6,068 bases of DNA from contig DLFY01000192.1 of the NCBI GenBank assembly GCA_002482415.1, positions 181 through 6,248 on the forward strand, written 5' to 3'. Below the pieces are notes generated by a model. It made no database searches. It had not been told where the DNA came from and saw only the letters and a list, made by a program, of their open reading frames with translations. Source of the DNA: Phycisphaerales bacterium UBA7708. Its GTDB lineage: Bacteria; Planctomycetota; Phycisphaerae; Sedimentisphaerales; Anaerohalosphaeraceae. Shown piece by piece: positions 1-5,707 of the stretch. Position 1 is the stretch's first letter. Each line of letters starts with the position of its first letter. Made by a program: the position numbers and the translations under genes.

Positions 1-180
1 GCCTCCATCGCAGGCCAGGACATGCCTGCACAGCGGGTCTTTTTCATCGATCTCGATGTCTGCCGGCACGTTTTGCTCATCCACAAAGACGGTCTTGCGG
101 ACAAAAAACAGGTCCGCTTTCTTGTCGTCCCAGTTGACAAACGATATCGTAACAGCAGGGTTATGCTTGTGTTCTGTCAT
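1..180 (-). CDS. GNAT-family N-acetyltransferase, N-terminal part (cut by left edge)
   Basis: The reverse strand from 180 to the edge translates into 60 residues without a stop. The stretch FVRKTVFVDEQNVP (residues 26-39), then EIDEKD and CRHVLA, matches the N-terminal half of small GNAT acetyltransferases of the ElaA/YjcF-like group, where a 'R..VF..EQ.vp...E.D..D...H.la' pattern precedes the acetyl-CoA-binding core. Family members move an acetyl group from acetyl-CoA to an amine. The substrate cannot be told, and the acetyl-CoA-binding motif lies outside the window. No signal peptide is seen, so it is probably cytoplasmic. Two ATGs lie side by side (181-183 and 178-180). A GAAGG at 185-189 sits 1 base from the first and 4 from the second, so I chose the second. 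It is 47 bases downstream of the GLUG gene on the same strand, so co-transcription is possible. Confidence 0.72.
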   Translation of the reverse strand, partial: MTEHKHNPAVTISFVNWDDKKADLFFVRKTVFVDEQNVPADIEIDEKDPLCRHVLACDGG

Positions 181-227
181 CATGCCTTCAGCATAGAATA
201 TGACGCAATGACAGTCAAGATGAAATC

Positions 228-1859
228 TTATGGATTCGCAAGCCACGCACGGCTCAGGATTGCCGCATCGTCCAGCGTAATGCTGCCGTCACCGGACAGG
301 TCGGCCCCCGTATTGGGACTCAGACCCGTCAGAAGCCACTGGCCGCTTAATACCAGCAAATCCTCCACGCCCACGCCATCGGGACAAGCCATATCCGAAC
401 GCGGGAATTCCCATGACAATCGCGGATAAGCCGCCCCATCTGTGCACAGCCGCCAGATATCAGCAGAACCATTGGCCGTCTCATTGGTGAAGTCCCAGCC
501 GTATGCGGTAAAGGTGCTTTGAGTTTTCATTTCCGGGGTGGTTTTGGCATAGACGTTCGTGGCAGTGCCTTTCTTGTCGCCGATGCTTTGAATCCCTGCC
601 GTTGTTTGAATCTGGCTGTCCCAGAAACAGGAGGATGCGTTTCCGGCCGTTTCCAGTACGCCAAACAGTCCGCCTCGCATGGTGGTCGATCCTGAAAGGA
701 CCACCGCAGCATAACAGCGCGCAATCGCAGCGCCGGTTGTCCCAATCAACCCGCCGTAGGACATGCTGGTTCCATTCACCGACCCCACAGCATAACAATC
801 CTGAATCTGACCATTGCTCGTTCCCATCAGGCCGCCGACAAAAGAGGGGCCGGTAACAGCAGACTCCGAACGGCATTGAAGAATTGCTCCGGCGTAATTA
901 TAGCCGATCAGTCCTCCGACAAATCGATTGGTGCTGGTCACTGTCGCTTTACTGGAACAGCGGCGAACCGTGCCTCCGACATAGTTGGAAGTGGTGCTGT
1001 TGCCATTGCGTCCAATCAGACCGCCAACACATTCATATCCTTCCAGGGTCGCCTCGGCAGAACAATCCTCCACAATGTTGTCAGGCCGAATCGATTCGCC
1101 CAAAAGTCCGCCAATATAATACCTGCCGGTAATCGTACAGATGCTGGTGCAGCGGCGGACTTGTCCCAGCCCGAGATTCCCAATCAGACCGCCCAGTGAT
1201 GATAGCTTATGGTACGCTGTGTATTTTTTGATCGTAATCTGGCTGTGGCAATCTTCTACCACAGTTCCATTGAAGCAATATCCAAGAATCCCGCCCAGGC
1301 ATCTCGATTCCGTGCCATAGTCTTCATATCCTGTGAGTTCCCCGGAAACCGAGCAGTCGGAAATCGTCGATCCCGAATCGTACCCCGCAATCCCGCCGCC
1401 ATAGCGATGAACCAGCATCTGCATATTCGTGACCGTACAATTACGAATCGTCGAGGTCTCGGCATACCCGCAAACAATCCCGAATCGCTCATAGCCTTCA
1501 ACGTCGGGATCGACAAACTCCACATCGTACACCTGGGCCGAATACAACGACCCGAAAAATCCCACGGTCTCGCTGCTGCTGTCCAGCTTGAGATTGCGGA
1601 TGGGCTGGTGATTCCCGTCAAAGACTCCCGAAAAATAACTGATGCAGGAACCATAAAACGTCGTGCCCGCAAAATCCAGCTCGCAGTCCAGCCGGACGTG
1701 TCCTGACCAATAGGAAGAGCTTGTCCGGAACTCGTTAAAATCATCCATGGATTGAATCAGATAAGGGTCTCCGGACGTACCGGAACCATTTAATCCAAAA
1801 CAAAGGGCTGAACAAAGACATGCGGTAACGGCAATGCACAAATTTCGATAGTGTCTCAT
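228..1859 (-). CDS. Secreted GLUG-repeat protein with C-terminal dockerin-like module
   Basis: The product is 543 aa. Residues 1-22 form a signal peptide (MRHY-RN, hydrophobic core, likely cut after CFG). Residues 25-95 resemble the usual opening of this family (GDPYLIQ, then GVFDGNHQPIRNL). Nine GLUG-type motifs (GGLIG or close variants) start near residues 154, 188, 222, 249, 278, 314, 341, 368 and 395. The last few are 27 residues apart, as expected for the coils of a right-handed beta-helix or similar solenoid. Residues 411-483 form the common closing segment (CFWDS, EMKTQSTF, GWDF, YPRLSW). Residues 491-540 form a two-half dockerin-like module. Its second half has a canonical calcium loop (D520, S522, D524, S526, D531); the first half is shortened. 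GLUG proteins are generally surface or secreted, with adhesive or unknown roles, and the exact function here is unknown. The in-frame ATG at 1890-1892 is rejected because the Shine-Dalgarno sequence and signal peptide both fit the ATG at 1857-1859. Confidence 0.9.
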   Translation of the reverse strand: MRHYRNLCIAVTACLCSALCFGLNGSGTSGDPYLIQSMDDFNEFRTSSSYWSGHVRLDCELDFAGTTFYGSCISYFSGVFDGNHQPIRNLKLDSSSETVGFFGSLYSAQVYDVEFVDPDVEGYERFGIVCGYAETSTIRNCTVTNMQMLVHRYGGGIAGYDSGSTISDCSVSGELTGYEDYGTESRCLGGILGYCFNGTVVEDCHSQITIKKYTAYHKLSSLGGLIGNLGLGQVRRCTSICTITGRYYIGGLLGESIRPDNIVEDCSAEATLEGYECVGGLIGRNGNSTTSNYVGGTVRRCSSKATVTSTNRFVGGLIGYNYAGAILQCRSESAVTGPSFVGGLMGTSNGQIQDCYAVGSVNGTSMSYGGLIGTTGAAIARCYAAVVLSGSTTMRGGLFGVLETAGNASSCFWDSQIQTTAGIQSIGDKKGTATNVYAKTTPEMKTQSTFTAYGWDFTNETANGSADIWRLCTDGAAYPRLSWEFPRSDMACPDGVGVEDLLVLSGQWLLTGLSPNTGADLSGDGSITLDDAAILSRAWLANP

Positions 1860-1861
1860 AT

Positions 1862-1871
1862 CCTCTCTCCT
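1862..1871 (-). promoter_or_regulatory. Ribosome binding site that decides the start of the GLUG gene
   Basis: The reverse strand reads AGGAGAGAGG. Its AGGAG part (1867-1871) ends 7 bases before the ATG at 1857-1859. The alternative in-frame ATG at 1890-1892 lacks such a site and would lie within about 10 bases of the predicted transcription start. Confidence 0.8.
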
Positions 1872-1906
1872 GATTTGCAGTTTGCAAAACAATTATATCA
1901 GATATT

Positions 1907-1935
1907 ATTATATCTTTACTGTCTGTTAATGTCAA
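1907..1935 (-). promoter_or_regulatory. Perfect consensus sigma-70-type promoter for the GLUG gene
   Basis: On the reverse strand there is TTGACA (1930-1935), a 17-base spacer and TATAAT (1907-1912): 12 of 12 consensus bases at the optimal spacing. The start of transcription would fall near 1900, giving a leader of about 40 bases before the ATG at 1859. The -10 box lies inside the 8-mer GATATAAT, which is repeated 15 bases downstream (1907-1914 and 1892-1899). The flanks of the -10 box also form a small dyad, GATAT...ATATC (1901-1914). These could be an operator or a second, overlapping -10 element; that part is inference. Confidence 0.75.
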
Positions 1936-2011
1936 GACATCTTCCCCAGGTTCCCTTTCTCCCCCGACATTCCAGGTGCATTTTTGGCGGAAAATAAGGT
2001 CAAAAATGGCG

Positions 2012-2040
2012 GTGAAATCACCAAAAAAAATTCTTATACT
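2012..2040 (+). promoter_or_regulatory. Candidate promoter with overlapping dyad for the metallophosphoesterase gene
   Basis: GTGAAA (2012-2017, 4 of 6 bases of TTGACA), a 17-base spacer and TATACT (2035-2040, 5 of 6 bases of TATAAT) precede the ATG at 2095. The -35 position lies inside the dyad GGTGA-AA-TCACC (2011-2022), a possible repressor site. TGGCGG occurs twice nearby (1985-1990 and 2007-2012), exactly 22 bases apart, or about two helical turns, suggesting but not proving a bound protein. Confidence 0.4.
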
Positions 2041-2094
2041 GATTTCTGGTTCGATTCGGATTTTTTAAACCACTTGGAATGACTGGAGTTACGT

Positions 2095-4077
2095 ATGTTT
2101 ACGCGGCTTATGATCCTTGCTGCACTCGGTGTGATGGGTATCTTTTCGGGCGTTTTTGCTGCCGCTCCGGGGGACCTGGTCCCTGACGGCAGGGTGGATA
2201 TCATGGATTTGCAGGCTTTCTGTCAGCAATGGCTCAATGAAGGCGACGACTGGCCGGCCGACTTGAATCATGATGAAATAGTCAACAATGGCGACCTGAA
2301 CAGCTTTGCCAAAAACTGGCATACCTTTCATGTCTCCGACACCTTTGACGACAGCAGCAGCCTGACCCGCTGGACCATCGTGGACGAAGGAACCAAAAGC
2401 GGCCCATCGACTTGGCAGGTCGTCAATGGGGAATTATATGAGCCCTCAAACATCTATGGACCCGCCGCATCCAGTGTTGACCACCGCAAAGGCACCTATG
2501 TTTATTGGAATAATCCCAACGCCATGACCTGGACCGATTACGAGTTTGAAGTGACGCTGCGAACCACCGACAACGACGGCGCCGGCGTCATGTTCCGTTA
2601 TCAAAATCCAGGCACCTATTATAAACTGGATATGGATTGCGAACGCGGTTTTCGTAAGCTCTTCAAGATGCTCAACGGCACCGAAACCCTGCTGGCCACC
2701 GCAGCCGGCGGTTATACCCAGAATGCCCCGACCCGGATCAAGGTGAACATCATCGGCAGCCAGATGTATATCCTGCATGATGGCGTCAATGTTTTCGGCG
2801 GTCCGATTACCGATTCCGACATCCCCGCCGGCACCATTGCATTATACGACTGGGGCTGCACAGGGATGTATTTCGATAATTTCAGTGCTTATACCACCCG
2901 TATTCCGCCCGGAGCGGTCGATGATGTCTATCAGGCCCAGGCCGGACAGACCCTGCACGCCGCCTCCGTTCTCGATAACGACACCCTGCGAACCGATGTG
3001 ATTGCCGAAATGGTGACCGCACCACAGCACGGCCAGATCCAGTTCCGTCAGGATGGGACGTTCGATTACACCCCCGAAGCTAATTATGGAGGCAAGGAAC
3101 GCTTTACCTACAGAATCACCCGCGGCGACATCACCTGCACGGCCAGTGTCACCATCAAAGTCGATACCCCCAGGTCGTTCTCGCTGGTCATCCTGCCGGA
3201 CACGCAGAAATATTCGCTGAACTATCCGGCCCTGTTCACCTGCCAGACCACCTGGATCGCCGAGCACAGGGACGAATTGAAACTGGCCTTTGTACTGCAT
3301 GAAGGCGATATCACCGACACCCGCACGACGGCCGAGTGGGACAATGCCAGCGCCAGCATGAGCGTTCTCGATGCCGCGCAGGTTCCCTATGCGATTGCCA
3401 TGGGCAACCATGACCAGCCCAATGCGGCGCCCCGGGATACCTCGCTGTTTAATACGTATTTCCCCGTCAGCCGATACGAAGACTGCCCGCACTTCGGCGG
3501 CGTCTATGAGGCCGGCCGCATGGAAAACTGCTGGCATACCTTCACGGCGGGGGGCAACGACTGGCTGGTGCTGGTCTTTGAGTTCGGCCCGCGCGATGCC
3601 GTCCTCAACTGGGCCTCGGGCGTTGTTGCCGCCCATCCGCACCACCGGGTGATTGTGGTGACGCATGCCTATATGTATGATGATGATACCCGGCTGGGCG
3701 ATGGCGATAGCTGGAATCCAAACAATTATAAATACTGCAGCAGCTATGACGGGACCTGCAATGACGGCGACGAAATGTGGGATAAATTCATCCGCCTGCA
3801 CAAGAATATAACCTTTGTCTTCAGCGGGCATGTGCTTCACGACGGCACCGGAAAACGCGTGGATACAGGCGACCACGGCAACCGCGTCTATCAGATGCTG
3901 GCCAACTACCAGATGAACGCCAGCGGCGGCGAGGGCTTTCTGCGCATCGTCCGGTGCTTCCCCGAATCGGGCAACGTGACGGTCGAATCCTATTCCCCCT
4001 GGATCAATCAGTACAAAACCGCCCCGGACCACCAGTTCGAGTTCTCAGAGGTGGACCTGTCCATCCCGGCCATGTAA
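2095..4077 (+). CDS. Secreted modular metallophosphoesterase (calcineurin-like) with N-terminal dockerin-like module
   Basis: The product is 660 aa. A signal peptide (1-23, cut near VFAA) is followed by a dockerin-like module (25-76). Its second calcium loop is canonical (D56, N58, D60, I62, D67); the first (D27, V29, D31, R33, D38) lacks a polar residue at position 3. Residues 83-267 look like a concanavalin-A/LamG-type beta-sandwich (FRYQNPGTYYKL; MYFDNFSAYT). Residues 272-356 are a Big_9/cadherin-like Ig domain (AVDDVY, VLDNDT, GTFDYTPEANYGG, FTYR). Residues 362-655 are the metallophosphoesterase: PDTQ (368-371), GDITD (404-408), GNHD (437-440), VTHAY (522-526), SGHV (577-580) and GDHGNRVYQMLANYQ (592-606). 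Metal-binding residues are D369, D405, N438, H524 and H579. The usual DxH motif is DxQ, which I recall as normal in this subfamily. It probably cleaves a phosphoester or polyphosphate outside the cytoplasm, substrate unknown. GGAG at 2085-2088 sits 6 bases before the ATG. The gene is monocistronic, as both neighbours are on the other strand. Confidence 0.92.
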   Translation: MFTRLMILAALGVMGIFSGVFAAAPGDLVPDGRVDIMDLQAFCQQWLNEGDDWPADLNHDEIVNNGDLNSFAKNWHTFHVSDTFDDSSSLTRWTIVDEGTKSGPSTWQVVNGELYEPSNIYGPAASSVDHRKGTYVYWNNPNAMTWTDYEFEVTLRTTDNDGAGVMFRYQNPGTYYKLDMDCERGFRKLFKMLNGTETLLATAAGGYTQNAPTRIKVNIIGSQMYILHDGVNVFGGPITDSDIPAGTIALYDWGCTGMYFDNFSAYTTRIPPGAVDDVYQAQAGQTLHAASVLDNDTLRTDVIAEMVTAPQHGQIQFRQDGTFDYTPEANYGGKERFTYRITRGDITCTASVTIKVDTPRSFSLVILPDTQKYSLNYPALFTCQTTWIAEHRDELKLAFVLHEGDITDTRTTAEWDNASASMSVLDAAQVPYAIAMGNHDQPNAAPRDTSLFNTYFPVSRYEDCPHFGGVYEAGRMENCWHTFTAGGNDWLVLVFEFGPRDAVLNWASGVVAAHPHHRVIVVTHAYMYDDDTRLGDGDSWNPNNYKYCSSYDGTCNDGDEMWDKFIRLHKNITFVFSGHVLHDGTGKRVDTGDHGNRVYQMLANYQMNASGGEGFLRIVRCFPESGNVTVESYSPWINQYKTAPDHQFEFSEVDLSIPAM

Positions 4078-4093
4078 GCCTATGTTATAATTC

Positions 4094-4118
4094 AAAATGG
4101 AAAATAGAAAACGGAAAG
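4094..4118. repeat. Heptamer block A, consensus AAAAYRG-like
   Basis: Three consecutive 7-bp units start at 4094, 4101 and 4108 (first unit AAAATGG), followed by a partial fourth at 4115. The AAAA at the front of the unit is constant and the last three bases vary. It begins 17 bases after the stop codon of the metallophosphoesterase gene. Confidence 0.65.
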
Positions 4119-4244
4119 CCCCCCACGCTCCAACAGGGGCGACACAATTTCCCGCTATTCGCCCGAATGAACTCGGATTGCCTTAGCGTACGGGCGACCC
4201 TCCTGAAATCTTTAAATTCAAGTCCCTTATTTTTTATCTTTATG

Positions 4245-4272
4245 AAATCTCAAATCTCAAATTTCAAATCTT
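4245..4272. repeat. Heptamer block B, consensus AAATCTC
   Basis: Four consecutive 7-bp units start at 4245, 4252, 4259 and 4266. Two are exactly AAATCTC and two differ by one base. A looser pair of AAAT-starting units lies just upstream near 4206-4220. Confidence 0.75.
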
Positions 4273-4330
4273 CCCCTCCTCTCACTTCTCCTCCTCCGGA
4301 TAATCCTGCGGTCGCCCTTTGTCACGGCCT

Positions 4331-5224
4331 TTATTTCTGATACGACCGCAAAACCTGAAGAACTTCATCTCTTTTTTCTTTCGTGATCGCTTGAGGTTCA
4401 TCACTCCGCATTGCCAGACTCAAGGGCGTTTCATTGGCGTCATTTCGCATCGTGCCGTCCGCACCATGTTCCAACAACAATTTAACAACATCTGGCCGTC
4501 CATATTCAACAGCAATATGTAATGGGGTATAGCCAAGATAACCCTTGGAATTCACATTAGCTCCTTTTGCTATCAGAAATTCGATATCTTGGAGCAGCCC
4601 TCGAGGAACCAAATCTCCCAGGAGAGTATGTCCATTAGCCGCAGGTTGGTTAATATCAGCACCTTTGTTCATGAGAAAAGCAACCACCTCTTGGAAGGCA
4701 CGCGAAGTTGTCGAATAAAACAAAGCTGGCTGCCCAGTGTTATCTTTTTGCGCAATATCAGCGCCATGATTTAGTAATAGTTCTATGGTCTCAACACTTC
4801 CGCTTTGTACGGCTCTATGCAAAGGGATTCTCCCACCCTTGTCCCGGGAATTAACATCTGCTTGTCCTTCTATTAGCAATCGGACCGCCTCTGCATAACC
4901 AGCTCCAGAGGCAATATGCAATAAGGTTTCTCCTTCGATCCCAAATATTTGATTAATATCACCGTTTTCTGAAATGATGGAGCGAATCTTATCCATCATT
5001 TCTTCCCGGCCTTTAATCGTATGATTTATAACAAATTCAAGTCTTGCCCTTCTTTCTTCCGGACTCAAGGGTGCATTAAAATCAAGGCTCCCTTTGGGTG
5101 GTTCATTATTCGACTGGCAAGAAATCGTAGAGTCCGATTTCTTTTCATACGTATCGTCCTTACATCCGGCCAAATACATACACCCCAGGATAAACAACGT
5201 AGCTATCTTTATATTTTGCCCCAT
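4331..5224 (-). CDS. Ankyrin-repeat lipoprotein
   Basis: The product is 297 aa. Residues 1-20 are a lipoprotein signal peptide with a perfect lipobox LAGC (18-21), so C21 is the likely lipidated residue. Residues 22-60 are a polar linker. Five ankyrin repeats follow, starting near residues 98 (GETLLHIA), 131 (GRIPLHRA), 164 (GQPALFYS), 197 (NGHTLLGD) and 231 (GYTPLHIA), with a degenerate sixth near 264 (NETPLSLA). Each shows the helix pair ending in LLL.HGAD or similar. Ankyrin repeats bind proteins, and a membrane-anchored copy would act on a periplasmic or envelope partner that is not identifiable here. GGAG at 5231-5234 sits 6 bases before the ATG at 5222-5224, so this start is preferred over the in-frame ATG at 5234-5236, which has no ribosome binding site. 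GC content is visibly lower (about 33-53% in 60-base lines I counted) than in the metallophosphoesterase gene (58-67%), which could reflect acquisition by transfer. Confidence 0.9.
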   Translation of the reverse strand: MGQNIKIATLFILGCMYLAGCKDDTYEKKSDSTISCQSNNEPPKGSLDFNAPLSPEERRARLEFVINHTIKGREEMMDKIRSIISENGDINQIFGIEGETLLHIASGAGYAEAVRLLIEGQADVNSRDKGGRIPLHRAVQSGSVETIELLLNHGADIAQKDNTGQPALFYSTTSRAFQEVVAFLMNKGADINQPAANGHTLLGDLVPRGLLQDIEFLIAKGANVNSKGYLGYTPLHIAVEYGRPDVVKLLLEHGADGTMRNDANETPLSLAMRSDEPQAITKEKRDEVLQVLRSYQK

Positions 5225-5265
5225 CAAAAACTCCATAATATAAGATATGGCTTCCGAACCATCTT

Positions 5266-5320
5266 TTTGATATTTACTTTGCTAATTTGAATTTTGCTCT
5301 TTAATTTTTGCTTTTGCATC
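5266..5320. repeat. Heptamer block C, consensus TTTGMWT-like
   Basis: About eight units with TTTG or TTTA at the front start at 5266, 5273, 5280 (a 6-mer), 5286, 5293, 5300, 5307 and 5314. The spacing is 7 bp apart from the one 6-mer. The block lies just upstream of the ankyrin gene start, where that gene's promoter would be expected. The T-rich composition makes it the least certain block. Confidence 0.5.
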
Positions 5321-5344
5321 TCCGGCCCTTAACGTCTTATTCAG

Positions 5345-5414
5345 GCTTTGATAAATAAGTACCGCTTTGATTGAATAAATACGAATTATACAAATTCCCC
5401 CTCCGCTATACAAA
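5345..5414. repeat. Two pairs of 8-bp direct repeats at 19-20 bp spacing
   Basis: GCTTTGAT occurs at 5345-5352 and 5364-5371 (19 bases apart, each followed by a similar AT-rich tail ending in TAC). TATACAAA occurs at 5387-5394 and 5407-5414 (20 bases apart). No function is assigned. Confidence 0.4.
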
Positions 5415-5423
5415 CAATATTTC

Positions 5424-5455
5424 GAAATAAAGAAGCCAATCAACCTCTTTATTTC
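5424..5455. repeat. Perfect 10-bp inverted repeat (hairpin)
   Basis: GAAATAAAGA (5424-5433) and TCTTTATTTC (5446-5455) are exact reverse complements around a 12-base loop. There is no T-run after it and no gene ends here, so it is not an obvious terminator. It stands directly before the heptamer mosaic. Confidence 0.55.
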
Positions 5456-5486
5456 TGAATTTATGTATTTATGAATTCTAAATTTG

Positions 5487-5514
5487 TTTCGAATTTCGTG
5501 CTTCGATGTTCGGA
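5487..5514. repeat. Heptamer block D, consensus NTTCGNN
   Basis: Four 7-bp units start at 5487, 5494, 5501 and 5508. The TTCG core is constant in all four at exact 7-base spacing, while the other three positions vary. Nearly all units differ, so this is not simple recent slippage of one unit. Confidence 0.7.
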
Positions 5515-5516
5515 TT

Positions 5517-5537
5517 TATTTAGTATTTAGTATTTAG
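5517..5537. repeat. Heptamer block E, (TATTTAG)x3
   Basis: Three exact copies of TATTTAG stand head to tail, starting at 5517, 5524 and 5531. The block follows block D after two bases. Confidence 0.85.
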
Positions 5538-5546
5538 GGTTTCTCC

Positions 5547-5577
5547 TATCCTGTATCCTTGTATCCATGCATCCATA
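5547..5577. repeat. Heptamer/octamer block F, consensus TATCCTG
   Basis: Four units share ATCC, with the core at 5548, 5555, 5563 and 5571. The steps are therefore 7, 8 and 8 bases. It is the third different repeat consensus within about 90 bases. Confidence 0.7.
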
Positions 5578-5645
5578 TATTCTTTTTTATAATATTTCTA
5601 AAAATGTTAGCAAAAATTCCTCTCTTTCCGACATATATATAGGCT

Positions 5646-5707
5646 GGGCTGAGGGAGGCCCACGGGAAGCAATTCCCGACTATGTTTGTAGTTTTACTAA
5701 AAACTAC
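5646..5707. other. Three adjacent hairpins, unrecognised structured element
   Basis: Hairpin 1 pairs GGGC (5646-5649) with GCCC (5658-5661). Hairpin 2 pairs CGGGAA (5663-5668) with TTCCCG (5673-5678) around GCAA, a GNRA-type tetraloop if transcribed on the plus strand. Hairpin 3 pairs GTAGTTTT (5688-5695) with AAAACTAC (5700-5707) around a 4-base loop. The GC-rich first two stand out in an AT-rich spacer. I could not match the element to a riboswitch class I know. The right arm of hairpin 3 is also the start of heptamer block G. Confidence 0.45.

Larger units (their letters stand above)
4078..4330. other. Convergent (tail-to-tail) intergenic region
   Basis: These 253 bases hold no convincing gene. 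They contain two short heptamer repeat blocks (4094-4118 and 4245-4272), an almost pure pyrimidine tract (4269-4297, with one A), and three inverted repeats: GCCCC/GGGGC (4118-4122 with 4136-4140), TCGCCCG/CGGGCGA (4159-4165 with 4191-4197) and TGCGGTCG/CGACCGCA (4307-4314 with 4343-4350, reaching into the ankyrin gene). None is followed by a T-run on either strand, so I do not call a Rho-independent terminator. Confidence 0.7.

Noticed and set aside
22..429. 135-codon plus-strand frame at the left edge
   Set aside because: It is antisense to both the GNAT gene and the end of the GLUG gene, and no protein family is recognisable.
1209..1706. Open frames on both strands inside the GLUG gene (for example 1209-1706 plus, 1256-1744 minus)
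   Set aside because: They overlap a gene with signal peptide, repeats and dockerin module in another frame and show no domain, signal peptide or ribosome binding site of their own.
1860..1892. 11-residue longer N-terminus for the GLUG protein
   Set aside because: It would put a charged, non-signal segment ahead of the signal peptide, lacks a ribosome binding site and starts almost at the predicted transcription start.
2842..4032. Long open frame (396 codons) on the minus strand inside the metallophosphoesterase gene
   Set aside because: It is fully antisense to a gene with clear domains. Its translation is a low-complexity, valine/isoleucine/glycine-rich mirror typical of GC-rich codon shadows, with no recognisable family.
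4118..4140. GCCCC/GGGGC hairpin as Rho-independent terminator of the metallophosphoesterase gene
   Set aside because: The stem is only 5 bp with a 13-base loop and is not followed by a T-run.
5237..5242. TATATT as -10 box of the ankyrin gene
   Set aside because: There is no -35 match at usual spacing, and the transcript would start at or inside the ribosome binding site. AT-rich DNA gives many such matches.
5487..5577. CRISPR array
   Set aside because: The repeat units are only 7-8 bp, are directly adjacent without spacers and differ between blocks.
5642..5680. Riboswitch for the PQQ-type gene
   Set aside because: I could not match the hairpins to the conserved cores of riboswitch classes I know, and the element is about 280 bases from the gene with a possible ORF between.
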